DNA of 64,000 nucleotides, taken from NCBI RefSeq assembly GCF_044763875.1, contig NZ_JBIWGZ010000005.1, forward strand, positions 62,001-126,000, written 5' to 3'. This document shows, in pieces, positions 17,144 through 26,275 of the stretch; the first letter of the stretch is position 1; each line of letters opens with the position of its first letter. The notes beneath the pieces were generated by a model, which was given only the letters and a program-made list of their open reading frames with translations, ran no database searches and had not been told where the DNA came from. Source of the stretch: Rummeliibacillus sp044763875 (GTDB lineage Bacteria; Bacillota; Bacilli; Bacillales_A; Planococcaceae). The position numbers and the translations under genes are program-made.

Positions 17144-18151
17144 TCATTTGCTATTGTTGTCAATAGCTTGAGAGTTTAAACATAGAGAAGAAGATTTTTT
17201 TAGTTTTTCTATTTTTACGTGTTGATAGAAATGTTGTAAGATCTCTTTCGCATTAGCCCCCTTTTCTGCGAGCGCCGTTGCACCGTATTGGCTCATTCCT
17301 ACACCATGACCATATCCTGTTGCATTTACTTGTATTATTTTCTTTTTATCATTCCATATAATATTGAAATCTGTAGATGCTAGTTGAAGTTTTTCTCGTA
17401 CCTCTCTACCTGACCATTGAAAGTCTCCTGTTTTAATTGTTTCAACTCGTCCTGAATTATTACGATAGATTTTAACATTTTGTATTTGTGCTTTTGTCCA
17501 TTGTTGATTAAATACTGCATTCCACTGTTGTAACGTAAAGCTGTAGCTCGTGTGATATCTTGGAGATTTTTTTTCATTCGATGGAACAGAGACAGATTGT
17601 AAATATGGGATTGATTGTCCACTATAGCTTTTTGCACTTTCAGTTTGTCCATTACTTGTTGAAAAGAACATAGCTGTGATAAGTTCATCTTTATAGACTA
17701 ATACTTGTCCTTTTGTTGCTTGTACAGCTTTACGAATTTTCTTTTCATTTTTCTTAAAGTTTATACCCCAGTCTTTTTTTCTTCGTTCCTCGTCCGCAAA
17801 GGCTTGAGCCGAAACATTTGGCTCTATGGTATTTTCGCCAAAATTTGTACGTTTTAAGGCGAATGTACGTGAAGCAATAGATTGTGCTTTAAGAGCTTCT
17901 AAATCGAAGGAAGCGGGCATTTCAGCAGCGACAACCCCAACAATATACTCTTCAAGCGGATACTCTTTGTTTTCTCCTTGGATTGAAATTTGAATATTAC
18001 ATTCTTCATCCTCTGACTTTTTTTCCTGTGTCTGTTTTACTGCGGTATTTGAAGTGGGCACTACTTTTGATTCCTTGTACTTCGTGACAAATGTTGGCAA
18101 TGTGAATAAGACGACAATAATAAGTAGAATATAGAGATGTATTTTTTTCAT
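17144..18151 (-). CDS. spoIID: Stage II sporulation protein D (peptidoglycan lytic transglycosylase)
   Basis: 335 residues from the ATG at 18151 (a TTG at 18157 adds two). It has an N-terminal membrane anchor (about 4-20), then the SpoIID domain: GVVAAEMPASFDLEALKAQSIASRTFAL with the catalytic Glu in AAEMP, ATKGQVLVYKDELI, FFSTSNGQTESAKSYSG, and the C-terminal GYGHGVGMSQYGA motif. It cleaves glycan strands for septal thinning and engulfment, acting with SpoIIM and SpoIIP in the mother cell. No Shine-Dalgarno is visible; instead GCATAAA-N14-CATATTCT, resembling a sigma-E promoter, ends only about seven bases before the ATG. Confidence 0.92.
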   Translation of the reverse strand: MKKIHLYILLIIVVLFTLPTFVTKYKESKVVPTSNTAVKQTQEKKSEDEECNIQISIQGENKEYPLEEYIVGVVAAEMPASFDLEALKAQSIASRTFALKRTNFGENTIEPNVSAQAFADEERRKKDWGINFKKNEKKIRKAVQATKGQVLVYKDELITAMFFSTSNGQTESAKSYSGQSIPYLQSVSVPSNEKKSPRYHTSYSFTLQQWNAVFNQQWTKAQIQNVKIYRNNSGRVETIKTGDFQWSGREVREKLQLASTDFNIIWNDKKKIIQVNATGYGHGVGMSQYGATALAEKGANAKEILQHFYQHVKIEKLKKSSSLCLNSQAIDNNSK

Positions 18152-18236
18152 ATTCAAGAATATGTAAGGAAATCGATGTTTATGCTTTATAGGAACAGTC
18201 CTTTTTTATAAACTTTAAAAATTTTTGTAAATAAAA

Positions 18237-18266
18237 ACCCACTGCATACATAAGTATGTAATGGGT
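18237..18266 (-). terminator. murAA terminator
   Basis: Minus strand stem of 13 bp with two mismatches (ACCCATTACATAC / GTATGCAGTGGGT), 4-base loop, followed by TTTTTATTT. Confidence 0.9.
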
Positions 18267-18300
18267 TAAATTTATAATAAAAATTAAAAATTATTTATCA

Positions 18301-19602
18301 TTAGTTTGTTTGAAGCTCTTTTTCAAATACTTCTTCAGAAGAGATACGTTCGATATCAGCACCTAAAGCTGCTAATTTATTATGGAAATTGACATATCCT
18401 CTGTCTAGATGTTTAAGTTCAGAAACGCGTGTAATTCCCTCTGAAACTAATCCAGCAAGAATTAGTGCAGCTGCTGCACGTAAATCAGTTGCAGCGACTT
18501 CTGCACCTTGCAATTTGCAAGGGCCATCAATAATTACAGAGCGTCCATCGATTTTTGCATTGGCATTCATGCGTCGAAACTCTTCCACATGCATAAAACG
18601 ATTTTCAAACACTGTCTCTGTTATCACACTTGCACCCTGAGCTACAAGCATTAAAGACATCATTTGAGATTGCATATCAGTTGGGAATCCGGGATGTGGC
18701 ATTGTTTTAACGTCTACTGCTTTTAAAGGATGCGTTGCACGAATACGTAAGCCTGCATCTTCTTCTTCTTCGATCTCAACACCCATTTCACGCATTTTAG
18801 CAATAAGAGCTGTCATATGCTCAGGTACAGCATTTTCAATTAAGACATTTCCACCTGTAATTGCCGCTGCAACCATAAATGTCCCAGCTTCAATTCGATC
18901 TGGAATAATTGAATGTGTTGTGCCATATAATTTCTCAACACCTTCAACACGAATGGTATCAGTTCCTGCACCAACAACTTTACCGCCCATTTCGTTAATG
19001 AAGTTTGCTAAATCCACGATTTCAGGTTCTTTTGCAGCATTTTCTATAATTGTCGTACCTTCTGCAAGAGCAGCACCTGTAAGAATGTTTTCTGTAGCTC
19101 CAACACTTGGGAAATCCAGATAAATTTTAGCACCTTTCAATCGACCTTCAGTTGATGCTTCTACATAACCATGGCCTGTAGAAATTTTCGCTCCCATTAA
19201 CTCAAAGCCTTTTAAATGTTGGTCAATTGGTCTAGAGCCAATTGCACACCCACCAGGCATGGCAACACGTGCATAACCATTTCGTGCTAAAAGTGGCCCC
19301 ATTACTAAAATGGATGCACGCATTTTACGTACATATTCAAATTGTGCTTCAGATGATAGTTGGCCAGATGCATCAATTTCCACAATATTTTCTTCAGCGG
19401 AGAATGTTAAATGTACATTTAAACTTTTTAACACCTCATCAATCGTATATACATCTGCCAAGTTCGGCACATTTTTTATTGTATTTTTTCCTTCAGACGC
19501 TAATAATGATGCTGCAAGAACTGGTAGAACTGCATTTTTTGCTCCTTCTACTTTTACGTTTCCGTGTAAAACCTTGCCGCCTTTTACAACAATTTTCTCC
19601 AC
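18301..19602 (-). CDS. murAA: UDP-N-acetylglucosamine 1-carboxyvinyltransferase MurA1
   Basis: 433 residues of the EPSP-synthase fold. Substrate and catalytic motifs are present: GAKNAVLPVLAASLL near the N-terminus, MPGGCAIGSRPIDQH carrying the catalytic/fosfomycin-target Cys (about 116), and GFPTDMQSQMM and LRAAAALILAGL further on. It transfers enolpyruvate from PEP to UDP-GlcNAc, the first committed step of peptidoglycan synthesis. Start is GTG after CGGAGGGA. Location between spoIID and ywzB matches murAA of B. subtilis; a second paralog lies at 43850-45142. Confidence 0.95.
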   Translation of the reverse strand: MEKIVVKGGKVLHGNVKVEGAKNAVLPVLAASLLASEGKNTIKNVPNLADVYTIDEVLKSLNVHLTFSAEENIVEIDASGQLSSEAQFEYVRKMRASILVMGPLLARNGYARVAMPGGCAIGSRPIDQHLKGFELMGAKISTGHGYVEASTEGRLKGAKIYLDFPSVGATENILTGAALAEGTTIIENAAKEPEIVDLANFINEMGGKVVGAGTDTIRVEGVEKLYGTTHSIIPDRIEAGTFMVAAAITGGNVLIENAVPEHMTALIAKMREMGVEIEEEEDAGLRIRATHPLKAVDVKTMPHPGFPTDMQSQMMSLMLVAQGASVITETVFENRFMHVEEFRRMNANAKIDGRSVIIDGPCKLQGAEVAATDLRAAAALILAGLVSEGITRVSELKHLDRGYVNFHNKLAALGADIERISSEEVFEKELQTN

Positions 19603-19914
19603 AATATGTCCCTCCGAACTTATTCTAAATTAAATCTTTTATATTTCAGTCCATAAAATTCATGTATTTATCCATTCAATGCCAATAATTAGTAACAAAG
19701 CAACTTACATAATACCTTTTTTTCATGATGTTGACAAGAACCCATTACACTATTTTAGTTTTCTACGAATAAATAACTATAGTAATACTATATTACGTCA
19801 AAATGCTAGAAATGTGTTATAAAATTTCCATTTCTATACGCCATCATAGGTACCCAAACTTTGAGGAAATTAAACAAGTTTCAACAAATTATTTCCTGGG
19901 TAATGGTTACTCTA
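19603..19914. other. AT-rich intergenic region upstream of murAA
   Basis: About 310 bases without a gene. It should hold the murAA promoter; I see no unambiguous promoter pair and no riboswitch-like structure. The adjoining 19915-20064 block is a separate inverted-repeat element. Confidence 0.4.
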
Positions 19915-20064
19915 TATGCAAAAGAAATAATGTAGAAATTTAATGCATATGATTTAAGAAATAACTAAAAGCACATATCTCTATTGTAATATAAATCGTG
20001 CTTAAATGCTGAACAATATACTAACATTTGTACAATAAGTTTGTGCCATTATTTCTTTTGCATA
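19915..20064. repeat. 150-bp element bounded by perfect 18-bp inverted repeats
   Basis: TATGCAAAAGAAATAATG at 19915-19932 is exactly complementary to CATTATTTCTTTTGCATA at 20047-20064. The 114-base interior is AT-rich with no open frame. The second arm ends 10 bases from the ywzB stop. It could be a miniature transposable element or a large hairpin; no target duplication is evident. Confidence 0.6.
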
Positions 20065-20074
20065 CAGAATACAT

Positions 20075-20320
20075 TTAATTAAATAAAAATGGTAATTGTC
20101 TTGACCATGTTGAAAATGTAATAAAGAAATTTGACACCGTTGATCCAATTGCAATACTCAATAAAATAAATAAAAGTTGAATTTGAAAAACATGGTTTTT
20201 CTTAAAAACCTTTTCATACTTTAATGACTGTAAAGCGTAAAACGTTATTCCTATAAAGAAAATATGAGAGATAATACCGATTAATGCGTTTTGTCCAATT
20301 AAAGATGATACAGAATCCAT
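20075..20320 (-). CDS. ywzB: DUF1146 membrane protein YwzB
   Basis: 81 residues with two membrane spans (about 9-31 and 45-68) separated by a basic loop (SLKYEKVFKKNHVF). Composition and position directly after the ATP synthase operon match the conserved but uncharacterised YwzB family. GGGGGAAAAG precedes the ATG. It is separated from atpC by the atp terminator and so is probably transcribed on its own. Confidence 0.85.
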   Translation of the reverse strand: MDSVSSLIGQNALIGIISHIFFIGITFYALQSLKYEKVFKKNHVFQIQLLFILLSIAIGSTVSNFFITFSTWSRQLPFLFN

Positions 20321-20348
20321 TCTTTTCCCCCATTTTCACTTTTAAAAA

Positions 20349-20376
20349 AGCGAGCAGAAATATAATTCTGCTCGCT
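20349..20376 (-). terminator. ATP synthase operon terminator
   Basis: Perfect 11-bp stem AGCGAGCAGAA / TTCTGCTCGCT with a 6-base loop, followed on the minus strand by TTTTTTAAA; 19 bases after atpC. Confidence 0.95.
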
Positions 20377-20394
20377 TTAAAATTAACCTATTAC

Positions 20395-20802
20395 TTAGAT
20401 GTTACCCTCTTTAACGTTGATACGATTCATCGCGCGTTTTAATGACAATTCAGCACGTTTGAAATCAATGTCATCTTGCTTATTTTGAAGTCTTTGTTCA
20501 GCACGTTTAACAGCTTCTTTTGCACGAGCAAGATCGATTGAATCAGCTCGTTCTGCTGAAGGAGTTAAGATTGTAACTTTGTCAGAACGAATTTCAACAA
20601 AGCCACCACTTACTGTAACTATATCAGTTTTGTTGTTGTCTTTTTTAAGACGAACAGCGCTTACTGTTAAAGGAGCAACTGTTGGAATATGACCAGGCAG
20701 AATACCCATTTCACCAGTTACAGTTTTTACAATAACCATGCTAACTTCTGAATCGTATACTGGACCGTCAGGAGTGACAATGTTGACTACAGTTGTCTTC
20801 AT
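20395..20802 (-). CDS. atpC: F1 ATP synthase subunit epsilon
   Basis: 135 residues: the N-terminal beta-sandwich (VNIVTPDGPVYDSEV, GEMGILPGHIPTVAPLTV) and the C-terminal two-helix hairpin rich in Ala, Arg and Glu (DLARAKEAVKRAEQRLQNK). Epsilon sits in the central stalk and regulates ATP hydrolysis. Last gene of the operon, 24 bases after atpD, followed by the terminator at 20349-20376. Confidence 0.96.
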   Translation of the reverse strand: MKTTVVNIVTPDGPVYDSEVSMVIVKTVTGEMGILPGHIPTVAPLTVSAVRLKKDNNKTDIVTVSGGFVEIRSDKVTILTPSAERADSIDLARAKEAVKRAEQRLQNKQDDIDFKRAELSLKRAMNRINVKEGNI

Positions 20803-20826
20803 ATTTTTTCCTCCTAGTCCTTAGTA

Positions 20827-22242
20827 TTAAAGTTCTACGCCCATTTCTTTTGCTTTAGCAATAACTTCTTCGATTGTACCTACAAGACGGAATGCATCTT
20901 CTGGTAATTTATCGTATTTACCTTCAAGAATTTCTTTGAAGCCACGTACTGTATCTTTCACATGAACATAAGAACCTTTTTGACCAGTAAATTGTTCAGC
21001 AACGTGGAAGTTTTGTGATAAGTAGAATTGGACACGACGAGCACGTCCTACAACCAATTTATCTTCATCAGATAATTCATCCATACCTAAGATAGCGATG
21101 ATATCTTGTAATTCGTTGTAGCGTTGTAATGTAGCTTGTACATGACGAGCAACATCGTAGTGTTCTTTACCAACGATTTCAGGTGATAAAGCACGAGAAG
21201 TTGAAGCCAATGGATCAACAGCTGGGTAAATACCCATTTCAGAAAGTTTACGTTCAAGGTTAGTTGTAGCGTCTAAGTGAGCGAATGTTGTAGCTGGAGC
21301 CGGGTCAGTATAGTCATCGGCTGGTACGTATACCGCTTGGATAGATGTTACAGAACCTTTGTTTGTTGAAGTAATACGTTCTTGTAATTTACCCATTTCA
21401 GTAGCAAGTGTTGGTTGGTAACCTACGGCAGAAGGCATACGACCTAGTAACGCAGATACTTCAGAACCTGCTTGAGTGAAACGGAAAATGTTATCGATGA
21501 ATAATAGAACGTCTTGTCCCATTTCATCACGGAAGTATTCAGCCATTGTAAGACCAGATAATGCTACACGCATACGAGCACCTGGTGGCTCATTCATTTG
21601 ACCAAATACCATTGCTGTTTTTGCAATAACGCCTGAATCGCTCATTTCATAGAATAGGTCGTTACCTTCACGAGTACGTTCACCTACACCAGAGAATACG
21701 GAAATACCACCGTGTCCTTGAGCGATGTTGTTGATTAATTCTTGGATTAAAACGGTTTTACCTACACCGGCACCACCGAATAGGCCGACTTTACCACCTT
21801 TGATATATGGTGCTAATAAGTCTACTACTTTAATACCAGTTTCAAGTACTTCAACATTTGTTGAAAGTTCTTCGAAAGTAGGAGCTTCACGGTGAATTGG
21901 ATCACGGCGAGCTTCTGCTGGGATTGGATCTGCTAAGTCGATTGTATCACCTAATACGTTGAATACACGACCTAATGTTACTTCACCAACTGGTACTGAG
22001 ATTGCAGCACCTTTGTCAGTTACTACTGCGCCACGTTGTAAGCCATCTGTTGATGACATTGCGATGGTACGAACAGCGTTATCGCCCAAGTGAAGAGCTA
22101 CTTCTAAAGTAAGTGTTACAGCGTCTTCTTTAGGACGTTTGATTTCTACAGTTAGCGCGTTGTTGATTTCTGGTAATGTGTTGTTATCGAACTGTACATC
22201 GACAACTGGACCCATTACTTGAAGAACGTGTCCTGTGTTCAT
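20827..22242 (-). CDS. atpD: F1 ATP synthase subunit beta
   Basis: 471 residues, full length. Catalytic P-loop GGAGVGKTVLIQEL (about 155-168), the catalytic Glu in GERTREGND, Walker B LLFIDNIFRFTQAGSEV, and the DELSEED-type lever here reading DELSDED. It contains the catalytic nucleotide sites of the F1 head. The strong ribosome binding site AGGAGGG precedes the ATG. It follows atpG by 50 bases. Confidence 0.98.
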   Translation of the reverse strand: MNTGHVLQVMGPVVDVQFDNNTLPEINNALTVEIKRPKEDAVTLTLEVALHLGDNAVRTIAMSSTDGLQRGAVVTDKGAAISVPVGEVTLGRVFNVLGDTIDLADPIPAEARRDPIHREAPTFEELSTNVEVLETGIKVVDLLAPYIKGGKVGLFGGAGVGKTVLIQELINNIAQGHGGISVFSGVGERTREGNDLFYEMSDSGVIAKTAMVFGQMNEPPGARMRVALSGLTMAEYFRDEMGQDVLLFIDNIFRFTQAGSEVSALLGRMPSAVGYQPTLATEMGKLQERITSTNKGSVTSIQAVYVPADDYTDPAPATTFAHLDATTNLERKLSEMGIYPAVDPLASTSRALSPEIVGKEHYDVARHVQATLQRYNELQDIIAILGMDELSDEDKLVVGRARRVQFYLSQNFHVAEQFTGQKGSYVHVKDTVRGFKEILEGKYDKLPEDAFRLVGTIEEVIAKAKEMGVEL

Positions 22243-22292
22243 ACTTGTATTTCCCTCCTATCAAACTAATTACGGAAAGGTTAGGGAGAGGC

Positions 22293-23153
22293 CTATTCTA
22301 AGGCCGCAGCTCCACCAACGATTTCGGTAATTTCTTGTGTAATAGCCGCTTGACGTGCACGGTTATACAGAATTGTTAAATCATTAATTAAGTCATGAGC
22401 GTTATCTGTAGCGCTCTTCATTGCTGTCATACGCGCAGCATGTTCACTCGCTTTACCATCTAGTAACGCACCATAAATCAAGCTTTCCGCATATTGTGGT
22501 AACAATACTTCTAGAATTTCTTCGCCTGATGGCTCGAATTCATAAGAAGCAGTTGTAGCGCTTGTCGGAGTAATATCAGTAACTGGAAGTACTTTTTTCT
22601 CCGTTGGTTCGTTAGAAATTGCACTGATAAAGTGACTATAGTACATATAAAGTTCATCATAAGTACCGTCTGTGAACATACCAACAGCTTTACGAGCAAT
22701 TTGTTTAATATCTGCAAATGAAGGTTGGTCAGGTAAACCAACTTCTTCATCAACTACGTTATAGCCTTGTTTTTTAAAGAAATCACGAACGACACGACCA
22801 ACTGCAAAAATAACGACGTCGTCTTTTGTTTGGTTGCGACTTGCTATTGCGTCTAGTGCTGTACGAATAACATTAGAATTGTATGCACCTGCTAAACCAC
22901 GATCAGAAGCGATTACTAGGTAAGCAGATTTTTTTACAGGACGAGAGATTAACATCGGATGTGCACCGTCTGGAGTCCCTGCTGCGATTGCTGCAACAAC
23001 ATCTTGAATTTTACTCATATAAGGAACGTATGCTTTAGCGTTAGCTTCTGCACGTGCCATTTTCGAAGATGACACGAGCTGCATTGCGTTCGTAATTTTA
23101 CTAGTACTAGTTGTAGATTTAATACGTTGTTTTACTTCGCGTAATGATGCCAC
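22293..23153 (-). CDS. atpG: F1 ATP synthase subunit gamma
   Basis: 286 residues. The N-terminal helix MASLREVKQRIKSTTSTSKITNAMQLVSSSKM and the C-terminal MTAMKSATDNAHDLINDLTILYNRARQAAITQEI form the antiparallel coiled coil of the rotor; the Rossmann-like middle has VIASDRGLAGAYNSN. Start is GTG preceded by GGTGAAA. It couples c-ring rotation to the beta subunits. Confidence 0.97.
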   Translation of the reverse strand: MASLREVKQRIKSTTSTSKITNAMQLVSSSKMARAEANAKAYVPYMSKIQDVVAAIAAGTPDGAHPMLISRPVKKSAYLVIASDRGLAGAYNSNVIRTALDAIASRNQTKDDVVIFAVGRVVRDFFKKQGYNVVDEEVGLPDQPSFADIKQIARKAVGMFTDGTYDELYMYYSHFISAISNEPTEKKVLPVTDITPTSATTASYEFEPSGEEILEVLLPQYAESLIYGALLDGKASEHAARMTAMKSATDNAHDLINDLTILYNRARQAAITQEITEIVGGAAALE

Positions 23154-23206
23154 TGGTATTTCACCACCTTACCGTTTTATTTTAAAATTCACAAAACTAT
23201 GCAATC

Positions 23207-24727
23207 TTACTCAGCTGAAGCTGCGAAAGTTTTTTTGAATGCATTGAGTGTTGAAGCCATATCTTCATCAGATGGAAGGCCTTTAGTAGTGCGAATTTGA
23301 TTTAAAACGCCGGCGCCTTTTTCGTCGTTAGCATCTAACCAAGCATATAATTCTAGTTCGAAACGAACGATGTCTTGAACTGGGATATCATCTAAGAATC
23401 CTTTAGTCAATGCATAAAGAATTACAACTTGTTTTTCAACTTTAATTGGCTTGTTAAGATCTTGTTTAAGCACTTCTACAGTACGTTTACCACGTTCAAG
23501 TTTTGCTTTAGTAGCAGCATCAAGGTCAGAACCGAATGCAGCGAATGCTTCAAGTTCACGGTAAGCAGCTAAGTCAAGACGTAGTGTACCGGCAACTTTT
23601 TTCATTGCTTTAATTTGTGCAGAACCACCAACACGAGATACTGAAAGACCAGGGTTGATTGCTGGACGAACACCTGAGTTGAATAAATCTGATTGTAAGA
23701 AGATTTGTCCATCAGTGATTGAGATTACGTTTGTTGGAATGTAAGCACCGATATCACCTGCTTGAGTTTCAACGAATGGAAGAGCAGTAATTGAACCGCC
23801 ACCGTAAGATTCGTTCAATTTAGCAGCACGTTCAAGTAAACGACTGTGTAGGTAGAATACATCACCAGGGTAAGCTTCACGACCTGGAGGACGACGTAAT
23901 AATAATGAAAGTTCACGATAAGCAGCTGCTTGTTTAGAAAGATCATCATATACGATTAATACGTCTTTACCTTGAAGCATTAATTCTTCACCCATTGATA
24001 CACCAGCGTAAGGAGCTAAGTATAGTAATGGAGCTGGAGAAGATGCAGCTGCAGTAATAACGATTGTGTATTCTAAAGCACCGTTTTTACGTAAAGTTTC
24101 AACTAAACTACGTACAGTTGATTCTTTTTGACCGATTGCAACATAGATACATGTTACATTTTGGTCAGCTTGGTTTAAGATTGTATCGACTGCAACAGAT
24201 GTTTTACCTGTTTGACGGTCACCAATGATTAATTCACGTTGACCACGACCGATTGGAACTAAAGCATCGATTGCTTTAATACCTGTTTGTAGTGGTTCGT
24301 CAACTGATTTACGAGCCATTACACCGAAAGCAGGACTTTCGATAGGACGAGTTTTAGTAGTATTGATTGGACCTAGTCCATCAACTGGTAAACCTAGTGG
24401 GTTTACAACACGACCAATTAGTTCTTCACCAACTGGTACTTCCATAATACGACCTGTACGACGAACTTCATCGCCTTCTTTGATGCCTTTAGCTGGGCCT
24501 AGGATAACGATACCGACGTTATTTTCTTCTAGGTTTTGAGCCATACCAAGAACACCAGTAGAGAATTCTAATAATTCTCCAGCCATGACGTTGTTCAGGC
24601 CGTGAGCACGAGCGATACCATCACCAACAGTGATGATTGTACCAACTTCGCTAACTTGCATTTCAGATTGGTAATTTTCCATCTGTTTTTTAATAAGTCC
24701 ACTGATTTCTTCAGCTTTGATGCCCAC
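23207..24727 (-). CDS. atpA: F1 ATP synthase subunit alpha
   Basis: 506 residues from the GTG at 24727, where GAGAGGTGA has the proper spacing; a GTG three codons upstream would overlap that site. P-loop GDRQTGKTSVAVDT, the conserved VYDDLSKQAAAYRELSLLLRRPPGREAYPGD, and LPFVETQAGDIGAYIPTNVISITDGQI are present. Non-catalytic nucleotide-binding subunit of the F1 hexamer. It lies 28 bases after atpH. Confidence 0.97.
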   Translation of the reverse strand: MGIKAEEISGLIKKQMENYQSEMQVSEVGTIITVGDGIARAHGLNNVMAGELLEFSTGVLGMAQNLEENNVGIVILGPAKGIKEGDEVRRTGRIMEVPVGEELIGRVVNPLGLPVDGLGPINTTKTRPIESPAFGVMARKSVDEPLQTGIKAIDALVPIGRGQRELIIGDRQTGKTSVAVDTILNQADQNVTCIYVAIGQKESTVRSLVETLRKNGALEYTIVITAAASSPAPLLYLAPYAGVSMGEELMLQGKDVLIVYDDLSKQAAAYRELSLLLRRPPGREAYPGDVFYLHSRLLERAAKLNESYGGGSITALPFVETQAGDIGAYIPTNVISITDGQIFLQSDLFNSGVRPAINPGLSVSRVGGSAQIKAMKKVAGTLRLDLAAYRELEAFAAFGSDLDAATKAKLERGKRTVEVLKQDLNKPIKVEKQVVILYALTKGFLDDIPVQDIVRFELELYAWLDANDEKGAGVLNQIRTTKGLPSDEDMASTLNAFKKTFAASAE

Positions 24728-24755
24728 GTTTGTCACCTCTCAAATGATTATTGGA

Positions 24756-25292
24756 TTAACCGATTAATTCACGTTTTAAGCCAGCAAGTTTTGTTGCGAC
24801 AGAGTTATCGTAAATTTGGTTTCCTATTTGAACTCGAATACCACCAAGTAGTGATGCATCGATTTCGTTTGTAATATGAAGCGCATTTTTTCCTACTTTT
24901 TGAGCAAATGCAGTAGAAATGCGTTGTTTTTCTTCTTCAGCAAGTGTACGAGTTGAGAATACAACTGCATCTGCAACACCTTGAGCATCGTTAGCTTGAG
25001 CTACGAACGCATCAATTACACTTACCACTTCGTGAATACGTTTTTTATCAACTAAAAGTTTTAAAGCGTTCACGATAATTGGTTGTACAGAAGCAAATAA
25101 CTCAGAAAGCATTTCTTTCTTTTTGTCAGTTTCGATTTTTGGAGAATCAAGTAATTGGAATAAATTACCATTTTCACCAAAAGCGATTTTTACTTCACGT
25201 AAATCTTCTGTTACTTCATTTAGAAGATTATGTTCTTGTGCTAATTGAAACAATGCCTTAGCATAGCGATTCGCTGCAGTCGATTGACTCAT
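24756..25292 (-). CDS. atpH: F1 ATP synthase subunit delta
   Basis: 178 residues. N-terminal helical domain starts TAANRYAKALFQLAQE, and the C-terminal domain carries the OSCP/delta signature DASLLGGIRVQIGNQIYDNSVATKLAGLKREL. It links F1 to the peripheral stalk. Its start overlaps the atpF stop by four bases, so the two are translationally coupled. Confidence 0.96.
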   Translation of the reverse strand: MSQSTAANRYAKALFQLAQEHNLLNEVTEDLREVKIAFGENGNLFQLLDSPKIETDKKKEMLSELFASVQPIIVNALKLLVDKKRIHEVVSVIDAFVAQANDAQGVADAVVFSTRTLAEEEKQRISTAFAQKVGKNALHITNEIDASLLGGIRVQIGNQIYDNSVATKLAGLKRELIG

Positions 25293-25813
25293 CGAGTTTC
25301 CCCTGCCTTCGCAATCGTTTCTTCAATTAAAGTACGATTATCTTCTTCTGAAACTTCTTTGTTAAGCACTTTAGAAGCTGCAAGGATAGATAGTGAAACC
25401 ACTTCTTCGCGAACAGCGGCAATTGCTTTTTCTTTTTCAGTCTCGATATCACGTTTAGCAGATTCTTGTAAACGTACAGCTTCGTTACGAGCTGCTGAAA
25501 CAATCTCTTCTTTTTGAAGATCAGCTTGTTTCTTAGCGTTTTCAACAATCGCTTGCGCTTCAACACGAGCTTCTTTAAGAAGGCTACGTTGTTCTTCTAA
25601 TAATTGTTTAGTTTCTTGACGGCTTTGTTCAGCTGCGTCTAAGTCACTAGCAACTTGTTCTTCACGTTGTTGCATAATTCCCATCAAAGGACCCCATGCG
25701 AACTTTTTCAAAAGAGCCATTAGGATGATGAAAACTATTAAAGTAACAAGGATATCTCCCCAGTTTACTCCAGCGTGAGCTGCTTCACCTAGTGTTAGGT
25801 AGTCTAAATACAC
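25289..25813 (-). CDS. atpF: Fo ATP synthase subunit b
   Basis: 174 residues: one N-terminal membrane span (about 18-36) with WGDILVTLIVFIILMALLKKFAWGPL, then a long charged helix rich in Ala, Glu, Gln and Lys (about 45-170) that forms the peripheral-stalk coiled coil. Start is GTG after GGGAGTGAAA. A 171-base gap containing a stable hairpin separates it from atpE, unusual within this otherwise tight operon. Confidence 0.95.
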   Translation of the reverse strand: MYLDYLTLGEAAHAGVNWGDILVTLIVFIILMALLKKFAWGPLMGIMQQREEQVASDLDAAEQSRQETKQLLEEQRSLLKEARVEAQAIVENAKKQADLQKEEIVSAARNEAVRLQESAKRDIETEKEKAIAAVREEVVSLSILAASKVLNKEVSEEDNRTLIEETIAKAGETR

Positions 25814-25923
25814 GATTGTTTCACTCCCTTCAAGAGCTTAGAGTTCAAATCATTTATGATTGGAATCTTAGTAAGATATAAATTCTAAAGGAATTATGCC
25901 CCTAAATTTTAAAGGCATAAAGG

Positions 25924-25963
25924 AATGGCGAAGGATTCCTTAGATGAAATTTTCTTCGCCATT
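25924..25963 (-). other. Intra-operon hairpin between atpE and atpF
   Basis: Perfect 10-bp inverted repeat AATGGCGAAG / CTTCGCCATT with a 20-base loop in the 171-base atpE-atpF gap. There is no U-run after it on the minus strand, so it looks more like an mRNA-processing or stabilising structure than a full terminator. It could help make c subunit in excess over b. Confidence 0.55.
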
Positions 25964-25984
25964 TTCATAAAACAATTAAGACGA

Positions 25985-26197
25985 TTATTTGTTCATTACG
26001 ATGAACGCAATAACTACTGCGATGATTGGAAGGGCTTCGACTAATGCTACCCCTACGAACATAGTTGTTTGTAAAAGACCTTTTAATTCTGGTTGACGCG
26101 CGATCCCTTCTACAGTACGACCTACGATAAGACCGTTACCAATACCTGCACCCAGTGCACCTAAACCAACTGCGATTGCTGCTGCTATTAAACCCAT
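25985..26197 (-). CDS. atpE: Fo ATP synthase subunit c
   Basis: 70-residue proteolipid with two membrane helices: the glycine-rich first helix GLGALGAGIGNGLIVGR and the second with the proton-binding Glu in ALVEALPIIAVV (E54). No sodium-binding signature is evident, so H+ coupling is likely. The loop is RTVEGIARQPE. AAGGAGGAAAA precedes the ATG. Part of the membrane rotor ring. Confidence 0.97.
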   Translation of the reverse strand: MGLIAAAIAVGLGALGAGIGNGLIVGRTVEGIARQPELKGLLQTTMFVGVALVEALPIIAVVIAFIVMNK

Positions 26198-26275
26198 TTG
26201 AAATTTTCCTCCTTAGAAATTGTAATTTTGTTTGGTTGTTTGTTGTCTGGCATAATATACTAGACAAATTTATAC

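Noticed and set aside
19242..19633. Plus-strand frames of 107 and 128 codons
   Set aside because: Antisense to murAA, with His/Leu/Gln bias expected of a shadow frame.
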